DNA of 64,000 nt from Rosa chinensis (taxonomy: Eukaryota; Streptophyta; Magnoliopsida; Rosales; Rosaceae). How positions within the stretch are numbered: the stretch's first letter is position 1; the number at the start of each line of letters is the position of its first letter. The stretch is taken from contig NC_037094.1 in the NCBI RefSeq assembly GCF_002994745.2, positions 22,421,001 to 22,485,000 of the forward strand, in the 5' to 3' direction. The position numbers and the translations under genes were made by a program. The notes below the pieces were generated by a model that saw only the letters and a program-made list of their open reading frames with translations, made no database searches and was not told the origin of the DNA. Shown piece by piece: positions 54,133 to 64,000 of this stretch.

Positions 54133-54935
54133 TAGGGCTGCACACGGATTGGGTTGGATCGGTTTTGACTCCAAACCATCTCTATGCCAAAGTGAGCGGT
54201 TTAGGCATTTTGGAAAACCGGTCATCAAAAAAAAAAAGCTCAATCCGACCCAATCCAATCCAATTAAAGATGGTTTGGTTTGGTCGGTTAGGCGGTTTTC
54301 ACCTACATAATATTAACATGCTATTTATATAAAAAAATTCATAGTAAAAATTCAGTCTCAAGAATTGAAATTGTGTAAATTATCTAAATTTAAAATTCAA
54401 TAATTAAAATCCAAAACATATAGTCCAAAACTAAAACCTAAATTAGATTCAAAGTGATTCACTTATTTAATGACTTAGCCATCAATACTAGCTTAATATG
54501 ATAGTATTAAAGGTCAAAGAATGAGAGATTGAAAGATCAGAGATGTGATATGAAATGATCAAAAAATTGTAGCGATTATATACTAAGGTTTTAGGCCTTT
54601 GAGCCTTAAATTCAATATGATAGTATATCATTTGAGAATAAAGTTATAACTGGAGATTTAGAACTTACTTAGAACAAACCGGACAAATGAATATATATTT
54701 ATTATATATATATATATATATATAAAAACTTTTTCTCTTATGTTTCAAACATACCGGTCGGTTCGGGTTTCGCGGTTTAAGTACAATAGAAACCAAACCA
54801 ACCCAGTTTATAAATGGTTTGGTTCGGTATTGAACCGATTTTCAATTTTTAAAGTTAAAAAACCTTAACCAAACCATATTTATCGGTCGGTTTTGACCGG
54901 TTTGGCCGGTTTGTACCATGTTTTGCACACCCCTA
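54133..54935. mobile_element. Non-autonomous hAT element nested in copy C
   Basis: An 803-bp element, start TAGGGCTGCACACGG, end TTTTGCACACCCCTA. A perfect 8-bp duplication, ATACACAC, lies at 54125-54132 and 54936-54943. It contains a (TA)n run at about 54702-54724 and GGTTTGG/CGGTT repeats. A second copy starts at 63561. Confidence 0.92.
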
Positions 54936-55492
54936 ATACACACCACAAAACACCAGGCAGACAGCCACAAAGATGACTTTTGCCTATGAAGAATAGTTTT
55001 GCCACATTTGAAGCACTTACTATCGGCCACAGAAGATGCAAATCCAATTAATGTCAGAATCGAAGGCAATGCATGTCAGCTCTTGCTTCTGTCCATCATA
55101 CATCTTTGTCTTGAGAGTACGGACCAGGTTGAGTAAATCCAGATAATTCTTGTGACTTGTGAGTGAGCAACCACGAAATCACCAATTGAAATGGAAATTA
55201 TTCTATGCACTGACGGTGTAAGTGACCCAACCCTTATAAAATAATCTCAACCCTTGATATTTATTATCAACTTTATTTTTAATAAACAAAAAGTGTATTT
55301 AATGCAATCTAACCATTCATTTATGTTGGTGCAAGTGCACGGCGGTGCTCTGAATAATCTCTCCCAATTGAAATTGGGCAAGATGTTTCTTAGCAAAGGT
55401 CATGATTCTCACTGTGGAGGTGCCACCCGAAGTATGACACGTCAATCACCAATTTCCCGCCAAAGATTGGTTCACCTGTAGTTTTGATGGTT

Positions 55493-55784
55493 TTTTTTTT
55501 TTTTTTTTTGAAAAGGGTTTGGAACCCAACCTAGCTGGGAGGCTCAACCCCACGCCCGGTTCCATTTATTGAATTAAAATTTTGCATCGGGGGGGACATA
55601 TAACCTGAACCCCGAGCTACACAAGAAAGATTACAAAGATCCTCATAGAGAATATCCTAAATAATAACAGGAGTCTCTTCTAAAGAAAACGCATCTAAAT
55701 TACCACATCTAGCAAGGTAGGCTAATCTATCGGCCACACCATTTGCTTCGTGACATATATGTTGAAAAATCAATTTGGATATTG
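55493..55784 (-). mobile_element. 5-prime-truncated LINE with RNase H-like C-terminus
   Basis: 292 bp on the minus strand. A T-tract of about 17 bases (from 55493) is the tail. A 12-bp duplication, GTTTTGATGGTT, lies at 55481-55492 and 55785-55796. The sense strand encodes HEANGVADRLAYLARCGNLD, the end of the RNase H-like (RVT_3) domain of plant L1-type ORF2, with one in-frame stop before the 3-prime UTR. A dead fragment. Confidence 0.88.
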
Positions 55785-56030
55785 GTTTTGATGGTTCTTT
55801 TTATATTGGTTTTGTTTGATCATCAACTTACAAAGAGATTTTCTCATTGCAAACATCAATTTGGAAAATTTTTGAGAGAGAGAGAGAAGATGAGAATATA
55901 TTATTCTCTTCTCCCCCAATGACTTAACAGGGTTTTCAAAAGGGGTAAAGTAGGAAATAAAAATGTACAAAAATTTAAAAAGGTCTAGATAGTAAATTAG
56001 GAGGTCTGAATAGAACCACTCTTTTAACTA

Positions 56031-56997
56031 ACATATAGATTACTTATAATGTCAAAATGTTTGCGAAGACATAACTTTACTATATATGTTATCTTTTTTT
56101 CTTCTTTTGCATAACTTTTTCTAAACAACTCAACAATCTATCATTTTTCTAATTTTTATGATTCCAGAACTTATTGATTACCATATAAATATTAAAAATT
56201 GTAAATATGATAAGAATCATAAGATGTGGAACCCCCACGTCCTGTGTTCGTATGCTGGGTTGGTTTAGTGTTATTTATTAAATTATAAACGTGGCCAGTG
56301 AAAATGCTGCAATGTCCTGTTGAATGTCCGAGCACCCAACAGATTAATCTCTAAGTCTTGGGAGTCTTTAAAATACCACGAACAATCCGAAAGGAGAATG
56401 TCAAAATAAATAAATAAATATCTATATCTATATATATATATACACACACACTATAAATTAGCTTGCAATTTAGATGAAAATATGCTGATTGTTATGACTC
56501 AACTGCTCGACTATAATTAATTAGTAGTTTAGTTAATCAATTAGTACTTTAGGAACTCGATCTAGACTCTTCTCTATTACAAAAGGTATATATTCACTTT
56601 CTCAGTCTTTTTAACTTTGAAAGGACAAAGATGGTGATTCCAAAATTGGTGATTCCATGTTGATGTAGTCTGACCCCTCCACTTTTGCACTAACAAACTT
56701 GCAAAAGAGCATCTGCATATCTTTCTTTTTCCTCCTCCTCCTCCACCCCTTCTAGCCGTCACTACTCGTAACTCATTCGTTTGGTCTTGTCTTATAACTC
56801 CATCTATTTAGCTTAATTAATGGTGTTTATAATATATATTTGGAGCAGGTAGCCGTTTTTTTTTATCATCTTTTTAATTACAATACTATTCAGGTGGGTC
56901 GGTAGTGTATCTTTGTTGAATATAATTATAAAAGGGTGATGTGTGTGTTTATATATAAATATGTTCATAGTGTATATGAATCCAGTTTCATCCATTT
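56031..56997. other. Intergenic, dispersed module
   Basis: AT-rich. Short TA and CA runs at about 56424-56450. About 56640-56920 is a copy of the CATGTTGATGTA...GGTCGGTAGTGTATC module. No gene. Confidence 0.5.
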
Positions 56998-57012
56998 CCA
57001 TGTCATTTAGTT

Positions 57013-58244
57013 TTTTTTTTTTTTTAGGGTAACGGAAGACTAATCCATTGATCGAAATCATGATGACCTCACTCGATCAAGCATGAAGGGTACAAGCATC
57101 CCTCATATTACAATGCAAGCTCACGAAGAGTACTAAATCCAAAAGAAATTCATACTTGAAAACTAAAATCCTAAAAGAACTGCTGAAAAAGAAAATGCAG
57201 AATTGAAAAAAACTCCCTAATCCTACACTACCCAAAAATGGAACCAATGTCCTGAATATCTTGACGCCTAAGACCCTTTTGGTGTACGTCGCGACGTTCA
57301 ACACACCCACAACAACATTCTAGGAACAGATGTAGGACAAAAAGCAGGACAGACCACCCCCAAAAAGCCCAAACTCAACCCAAGTGTGAGAAAATAGGGG
57401 AATTGGGCTATAGACCCAATTCTCTAGACTGCATCCCTGCAGCCCAGAAAGGCAGAGACCCAAGGCCCACTACCCACACCCTACGCGCCTCACACCCAGC
57501 CGCCGAATCTGGCCCTTCCGAGAAGCCACCCGCCACAGCCAAATCAGTCTGGCGGCCTCCCCAGGCAGGGGACTGTGGTAACCATCTCACCGCCCACCAA
57601 GCCTGTGCTAGCGACTTGTTGCACTAACCGCCGATCCGAATGCCGATCTGTAGCAGGAAAGCTCCGATCTCGCTCCTCCTCTAGTCCTGAAACCACAACC
57701 GATCTCCTCCTCCTCTAGTCCTGAAACCACAACCGATCTCCTCCTCTAGTCCCGAAACGCCGATTCACTCCGACTGGAAAACATATTATGCAAGAAGAGC
57801 CTCCCCCGCAAGCTTGATGCCGACCACGGCTGTCGACCACAACTCAACCCGATATCGAAGTCTCGTCCTCCTTTGTCTAGAAAACGACGCCGGAGCACCC
57901 TGCTGTAGATCGGAGCCAAGGGAAGCCACCGCACTGCTCACGAAACCTAGATTTAGGTTTCGGAATCGCTCCGACTTTTTTGGAGCTCAAGATTTTCTTG
58001 GCTATGAGCAAGATTTTTTATCGGTAGAGATCTTGAGTTCAACAAAACAAACAAAAAGTATGCATGTGTGATTTTGGAGTTTTGACGGTGACTGTATGAA
58101 GAAGATTTTCAGTACAGTGTTAGTAGCTTTGATGACTGCTAAATCGTAACTCGCCATGTATGTAAATTATTAAGTATTAAAGATAATTTTAGTACTACAT
58201 GTGGGAGCAAAAGTATGGCAATATATGAGATTTTGGAATTGAGC
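57013..58244 (-). mobile_element. Retroposed LINE-like insertion, minus strand
   Basis: A T-tract at 57011-57025 is the tail. CCATGTCATTTAGTT flanks the unit at 56998-57012 and 58245-58259 (15-bp duplication). The 5-prime part is GC-rich with a short tandem repeat (CGATCTCCTCCTCCTCTAGT type, 57667-57762). No protein recognised in the frames present. About 1.23 kb. Confidence 0.8.
57667..57762. repeat. Short tandem repeat, about 3 units of 28-35 bp
   Basis: Units contain CTCCTCTAGTCC and GAAACCACAACCGATCT. Confidence 0.7.
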
Positions 58245-58259
58245 CCATGTCATTTAGTT

Positions 58260-61200
58260 AATTCCTTAATATGTCAATGAAGTTGGATATAACGATTTAT
58301 GAGACTCAGTTTGTTATTATCGTAGGACATCATCAATTGGCTTGCAGGGTGACACCAAAAAAAAAAAGAGTGCAGAAATGTAAACCTCTTTCATTGTACT
58401 TGAAAAGTCTGAGTGATTGATCAACTTGTCTTGATGAAATTAATGCAACTTTTTCTCAAAATTCAAACTTGTCTTACACCTTTAGAATTCTCCCTATTTT
58501 TCTTTTCATAACAGTGAAAGACCATTACAAGCACTCATTCGCTATGCACTCATTTTTTGTTAAAAAAATTGAATACAATTGCTTAGAAACCTCACGTATC
58601 GAATAAATTTAATTAAATTATAATTTTTTTTCTATATGTAGTAGTTAAAAATATTACCTTGACTATATGTCTATCGATCTCTACATTATATTAGGAAGAT
58701 TAATTGTCGTCTCATGATGAAAATATTGTACATTTGTAGGTTTATAAATGCAACTAATGTTTCATATCTCGTCTTTAAATCAGAATGTCAGATATTAAAT
58801 AAATAAATAAATCTCGACCATAGGGGTTTTGGTCAATAAGGAATTTATTAGGATGTTGCTAGCTAGAACTTGACCTGGTGGCATTCCCTAACAACTTTGG
58901 TCCATGCCTAATATGAAAAGTTAAACCAAAAGGAAAAAAGAAAGCACTTAATTTGTCAAATTGACAACAAAAATGTTCAAGTTGTAGGAAAATTACCTTA
59001 CTTTCCCGAGTCACACACAACCCTTCTCGGTCTCAGAAGGAGGCGATCCGTTTCCAAAGTTCTAGGTATTAGTAGTAGTAGAAGAGTAGTAGTCCTATTG
59101 GTATCAAACATCTTTATGCCCCTCTTTTGATTAATCAACAGAATACAATAGTAAAGTGGAGCTTCTTTTTCTGTTATCGATCAATCAGCGCACTTGAGTT
59201 AATTAAAATATCTCTGGTATAAGGTGAGATGTGTAATATGAAATTCTCTGGCGATGAAAACAAAATTGTGTGTAAATAGTATTACTGCAACAATAAAAGA
59301 ACTCTCTTCATCATTAGGAATATCAAAAAGATCAGATATATATGATCTGGAAAAGCCTCTGTTGATGTTAATTAGTAGCTGACTCTAAAGCAATTAACCT
59401 TATATCTTTTTGGCAAGGTCATATACAAGAAGTTGACGTAATCAACAATAACATTCTTTCCCTATGTGTCAATGTGAAAATCAAGATGCCATAAGCTCCT
59501 TCATCTTAAGCTATGCTAATTTGGAGGAGAAAGTCATGGAAATAAACACTACTAAAATCCATATATATGCATTTCACATATCCTTATAATTTAAAGTTTA
59601 GTAGTTGGGATTTCCTTCCATATATCTCTCGATCTCTTCTCTTTCTCACGTCTGCATGTTTCTTGCTTATTTGCATAATTGCACGCTAAAGCTGCTTTAT
59701 TTTAGGTCTTTCTGTTTGTCTTGTTGCGGGCTTTGGTGGTGGTTCAGCATGGCCTTGTTGGCGAGCAGCTTTTCTATAACCTAAATTTTTCTTTGGCAAA
59801 AATAATAAAAATAAAAATAAAAATAAAACTTGTTTCTCAGGTATCTCTTTGTCACTGTCATTTTGCTCACGACTGTGTTCTATCTGATGCATGCGCGTAT
59901 GCGGTAGTCACTTTCAGTCTGGTGCACCACCATTGAAACCAGTATATATTTAAAGCTACAAAGAAAATTATACACCCAGAACCTGACCACCGACCACGAA
60001 AGCGAGTTTTTATTCCCACCCAGCAAAAAAGTTGGAGGAATGAAAAATGTGGAGAATAGAGAAGAGCGTACTTGTTTTGTCTTTTAAATTCTTATTTTTT
60101 ATTTATATTACAAAAAGATTAGATGAGAATTACACAAGTAGATCAATCCTGACATACATTCGAGATGCTAGCGAGGAATTTATAGAAACTTGTTTCTCAA
60201 CGAAATCTTCTTCTTCTATTTTTTTTCAAAAAATCATTGGCATACTCCATATTTACATATGTTAGTGAAAATCGAACTCACGACATTCACAATATTGAAA
60301 TTATAACTTACCAATAGGTCACAGCTCACCAACTCTCAATGAAATCGTTTTAAAACACAAGACCTACCCTAGATATATTATCCTCTGTTAGTGAAGTCTT
60401 TATGTGCAAAAAACGCCTACACAATTTTTTTCTTACCTAGAACGTGTGATAGTGCTATTGTACTAATTCTACTCGTAAAAGATGAGAATGTCCCATCTAG
60501 TTGGGACCAAAACATTGGACATCTAGTAGGGACCAAAACATTATTCGTATTTAAAAGCTTTCCCTGCCTTCACCATGCTCTGATTCCTCACCTTATAAGG
60601 ACAAACAATAGTCATTCCATGTTGATGTACTCGGAGTCGTACCCCTCCACTTAATTTCGATCGAACTACTACCAAAATGAAAGAGCATCTGTATCTTTCT
60701 CCATTTTCCTCTACCACCCCCTTTTGGTCTCCATTCTCAACTCAAATATGTATAGATTAAGTTCATTAATCATTATAATCGTGTGTTAATTTAATTTGGA
60801 GCAAGAGGTCGCTTGTTGATCTTCATCTATATGATTACGGGTAGCTGTGTGGGTCAGTAGTGTATCTTTGTGGATTATAAAAGTCCCATGTATGAATCCC
60901 CTTTTCCGTTTCCATGTCATTTCGTAATTAGATTATCACTAATATATGATTAAAAAACTGAAAAAAAGTTAAATCCGCGCCATTGGCATGTGGCACGTTG
61001 TACTTGATCCACTATATAGTAACAATAGTTGAGCCATGAGGCAAACATGCTTGATATTTTAGAGATAGATATATAAAGATGTAGATGTCATTTTAACACG
61101 GATTTGTATTTTCCTTGTGGGGATCCCCACTCTCCCACTATTGCCCACTATAAAACTAATCAAATATTCATTTAGTAAACATGATGAGTGAGTATGTGGA

Positions 61201-62470
61201 TCAAGTTTTCTGCCTTTCCGTGTCACCATTATTGGAGCGTTGAGTGAGAAAGTGAGAGGCATTTCCCAACTCAAAAAAAGGGTGTACCCTTTTCGCTTTG
61301 TTACTGTTTTAAATAAGTCAACCCGAAAAAGAGGCAGCATGAAAAAGGGATTAAAATGGACGTCCCCATCAATATATATGGTAAGGGAATGGAGAAGGAA
61401 GTTAAGTTTAACACAACTACCGCGTGAGATCAAGATGCATGTGTATCATGAATTATTTTTCATGACGCAAATACACAATGACGCAAGAAAATTTATTTAT
61501 TTTTTAATTTTGAAAATTAGGGCTGCATTATTTTTGCATCGGAGGATATCTCCTTAAACTCGAAAGCATTCACAACATCCTAGTTGAATAAATACACAAA
61601 TACACGAATCTGGTAGTTGGAAACCAATCTCAGAGCTAGTTACTTTGATCTTATAGAGACTTGTAGCCAGTCAGTCTCACATAGCGGCGTCGTAAAATTG
61701 GTACTGTGACTTCTGTCAAAAGAGGAAAAAGTGATGGCTTGGAAAAAGAAGCGAAGATTTTAATAAAAGAACTAAAGAAGTTAGAATAGCGCCAACGATC
61801 CTCATGAAATTTCACAGTTCTAAATAGTTGATACGGTCAAGCTATGCTATACGTGTGTGTGTGTGTGTGTTAATATCCAAGACTTCATAAAGTTGGTTTC
61901 TGCGATTAATGAACTGAAACGAGTGAACACTGAGCAGAGAATTTATGGCTTTGATCAATATATCAATTTGGTGGGATCGATCGATATTGGTGGTTGGTAG
62001 ACATTCAGTAAATGTTAGATTTTGACCTTGGTCTCTATGTATGATTAAAGTACCGGGTCTAAACCCTAGATTAGTTGTTCCTTTCATTTTCATAAAAAGA
62101 TCGAGGAACGGAGAATCTAAAAACTTTATCCCACAACATAAAGAGAAATATTACTAAATCGAATAATCTCACATTCACGATATTTAAAACGTGATTAACT
62201 AGAGTTATATTAAGAGATAACTACCATCTAATTATTCATTATTGTTCATAAGACTAACATGCGGGTGTGCTAACTCTAGTAATGTGGAAAGGTACCTTTT
62301 GGTCTGCACTAAATATTATATCATCAACTAGAAAGAAATGAATCATGATAATTAATTGAAGGATATAATTCTTCCATACATGGTGTGCACTTTAACCTTT
62401 TATCATAATCTCCCCATGAAAATGAAAGTGCGCCAATTGTTTGTTCATGTAGTGATGAAATAATGATAAT
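58260..62470. other. Long intergenic region with diverged duplicated modules
   Basis: No gene. Recognisable pieces: 58290-58350 (ACTCAGTTTGTTATTATCG, GGCTTGCAGGGT; like 39000-39055), 58815-59070 (like 38510-38730 and 40280-40510), 59400-59470 (like 46300-46360), 59590-59915 (like 50925-51130) and 60610-60920 (like 52690-52860 and 56640-56920). The small frames at 61059-61433 and 61240-61557 overlap on opposite strands and resemble nothing. (GT)9 at 61853-61870. Confidence 0.5.
61853..61870. repeat. (GT)9 microsatellite
   Basis: 18 bp of GT dinucleotides. Confidence 0.9.
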
Positions 62471-62682
62471 TGTACATGAGAAATTCTTGCGTATGGGCTG
62501 CCGCACCACGTGGCGGTGCGGCCCTCTAATTAGAAGAAATAATTTTTTTTTTTTTTTTTTCTGAAATTGCCCCTGATTTTTAATGTGAAATACCCAAAAT
62601 ACTCCTCTGCCTGGAAACTGATTGGGCCGCCGCACTGTCAAGTGGTGCGGGTGCTGTACGGAAGTCTCTCTCATTGTACATA
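62471..62682. mobile_element. Short inverted-repeat element (fold-back/MITE-like)
   Basis: About 212 bp. The left arm (TGTACATGAGAAATTCTTGC then GGCTGCCGCACC) pairs with the complement of the right arm (TGTACAATGAGAGAGACTTC then CACCCGCACC). Arms are about 50 bp and include a second GTGCGGCSGCCC-type pairing. It contains a T-run of 20 at about 62542-62561. No duplication identified. Confidence 0.55.
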
Positions 62683-62710
62683 TATATGGCCATTGGGTTC
62701 TCCATACTGT

Positions 62711-62711
<1 letters not shown>

Positions 62712-62752
<41 letters not shown>
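62712..62752. repeat. (AG)n microsatellite
   Basis: About 20 uninterrupted AG units followed by GATA units. Likely length-polymorphic. Confidence 0.95.
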
Positions 62753-62756
<4 letters not shown>

Positions 62757-62809
62757 TAGATGATTAATCCATTGATCATGAGAGGAGAAGAATAATAGTA
62801 CATTTGTTA

Positions 62810-63182
62810 GAGCATCTTTAGCAATGCTAGCTATTTTTGAGTCAAATTTTAGCTAAAGTAGCTAAAAAGTTATTTTAGCTAGCCACTTTAGAATTACGTC
62901 TGCATCAATGCTCTCTATTTTAGCTAGTTTTGAATTTATATTATTTTTTAAATGAAGATTAAATAGTTTAAATGTATTTATAAATTACATAAAATAACTT
63001 AAAAGGAATGTTTTAAATTATAGAGAGCCTCATCCCGCTCTCTATATTTAGGAGCGAGATAGCTAAAAGTTATAATAGAGAGTCACTTAGGAGTCTGGTG
63101 CAGCTGCTAAAATTGATAAAAAACTAAACATGCTCTCCAAAATAGCTAAGGAGTCGAAATAGAGAGTCTGCTAAAGATGCTC
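62810..63182. mobile_element. Tourist-like (PIF/Harbinger) MITE
   Basis: A 373-bp element, start GAGCATCTTTAGCAATGC, end TCTGCTAAAGATGCTC; TTA duplicated at 62807-62809 and 63183-63185. Closely related to the copies at 18156-18919. Confidence 0.88.
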
Positions 63183-63185
63183 TTA

Positions 63186-63560
63186 GAACATTAAGTTTAG
63201 CAAATTAATATCAAGGGAAATGCTTTTAATGTGAGTTAAAAATATTATGACCTCAATCAACTAATCCTAAATCACGTTTGAATGTGTTTTTTTTTTTTTT
63301 TTTGGACTAATTTGTCAATATAACAACATATATATTAGATATGTGACAAGAAAAACATGCACCCATAATGCTAGTACATATGGTATACAGATAAATGTGT
63401 AGGGAAATATTCTCTCTCTTTTTTTTAATCACATCAACAACTTATAATTACAATTATTAATTTTCAACTTTTTTGTGAGTCGAATTCATTACATTTCATT
63501 TACAAATGGAGAGATTTATGGCACCATACTAAATGGTTTCAACTACTTTCTCCTCTTTTT
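63186..63560. other. Intergenic, nothing coding
   Basis: AT-rich with a T-run at about 63284-63303. No recognisable feature. Confidence 0.4.
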
Positions 63561-64000
63561 TAGGGCTGCACACGGATTTGGTTGGATCGGTTTTGACTTC
63601 AAACCGTCTCTATGTCAAAGTAAGCGGTTTAGGCATTTTGGAAAACTAGTCATAAAAAATAAAAAAATAAAAATAAAAACTCAATCCGACCTAATCCAAT
63701 CCAATTAAAGATGGTTTGGTTTGGTCGGTTAGGCAGTTTTCACCTATATACTATTAACATGCTATTTATGAAAAAATTCATAGTAAAAATTCAATCTCAA
63801 GAATTGAAATTATGTTAAATTATCTAAATTTAAAATTCAATAATTAAAATCTAAAACATATAGTCCAAAACTAAAACCTAAATTAGATTCAAAGTGATTT
63901 ACTTATTTAACGACTTAGCCATCAATACTAGCTTAATATGCATGATGTCAAAGAATGAGAGATTGAGAGATCAGAGATGTGATATGAAAGGATCAAAAAA
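63561..64000. mobile_element. Non-autonomous hAT element, cut by window end
   Basis: Starts TAGGGCTGCACACGGATTTG and follows 54133-54570 closely over the whole 440 bp available, with small indels. Its right end lies outside the window. Confidence 0.85.

Larger units (their letters stand above)
53763..56021. mobile_element. Non-autonomous Mutator-like element, copy C, with nested insertions
   Basis: A 2,259-bp unit. Left end GGGTAATTCTAGTTAGACAG, right end GGTCTGAATAGAACCACTC (complement GAGTGGTTCTATTCAGACC), continuing as the same TIR family as copies A and B. The flanks TTTTAATTA (53754-53762) and TTTTAACTA (56022-56030) form a 9-bp duplication with one change. It holds a hAT element (54133-54935) and a LINE fragment (55493-55784), so its original size was about 1.1 kb, equal to copy A. 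Confidence 0.8.

Noticed and set aside
61059..61557. Overlapping frames of 124 and 105 residues
   Set aside because: They lie on opposite strands over the same DNA, with no domain and no context.
62324..62803. 159-residue minus frame with a serine-leucine repeat
   Set aside because: The SLSLSL stretch is the (AG)n microsatellite read as protein; the rest spans a fold-back element.

Overview
The window is nuclear DNA of a eudicot plant. The evidence is AT-rich intergenic DNA, plant-type introns with GT..AG borders, and Ty1/Copia, L1-type LINE, hAT, Mutator-like and Tourist-like elements. The repeat families would fit Rosaceae, but that placement is a guess because nothing in the sequence fixes a genus. 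I see only one intact host gene in 64 kb. It is a three-exon 2-oxoglutarate/Fe(II)-dependent dioxygenase of 358 residues on the + strand (20592-29006). Everything else that codes is transposon-derived or a gene fragment.

Layout. 1-3.8 kb: a Mutator-like element (466-2187) with about 315-bp terminal inverted repeats, a perfect 9-bp target duplication and an internal acid-phosphatase-like fragment (a Pack-MULE), then two smaller elements sharing another inverted-repeat family. 3.8-13.7 kb: a nest in which an old short hAT element holds a larger hAT with a decayed transposase gene, which holds a Copia element (Copia-1). 13.9-19.8 kb: a MITE, a solo LTR with perfect 5-bp duplication, a LINE-type insertion with a 19-bp duplication carrying ORF1 but no reverse transcriptase, a Tourist-like MITE inside a copy of itself, and another MITE. 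20.6-29.0 kb: the dioxygenase gene, whose second intron carries a 6.1-kb Copia element (Copia-2) in antisense orientation. 29.2-36.5 kb: an older relative (Copia-3), one LTR of which is split by a retroposed insertion. 36.5-41 kb: tandemly duplicated non-coding DNA. 40.7-46.1 kb: a decayed LINE broken by a hAT element, then a LINE-like retroposon. 46.5-50.9 kb: an unrelated Copia element (Copia-4) with an intact integrase segment but altered protease and reverse-transcriptase motifs. 51.3-64 kb: retroposed fragments, hAT and Mutator-like elements with nested insertions, microsatellites, and further diverged copies of the non-coding modules.

How it fits together. The dioxygenase keeps an open reading frame, correct splice borders and all Fe(II)/2OG ligands, so the intronic Copia-2 has not destroyed coding capacity. 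The two Copia-2 LTRs differ at one base in 218, so the insertion is young. Its gag is open but its pol is full of stops, so it was probably mobilised in trans by a relative. Exon 3 now sits on a 700-bp island between two related Copia elements lying in the same direction. No clearly new biological system is visible. The items most worth follow-up are the intronic, gag-intact and pol-dead Copia family with its TGAC-rich variable leader, the ORF1-only LINE, and the Pack-MULE.
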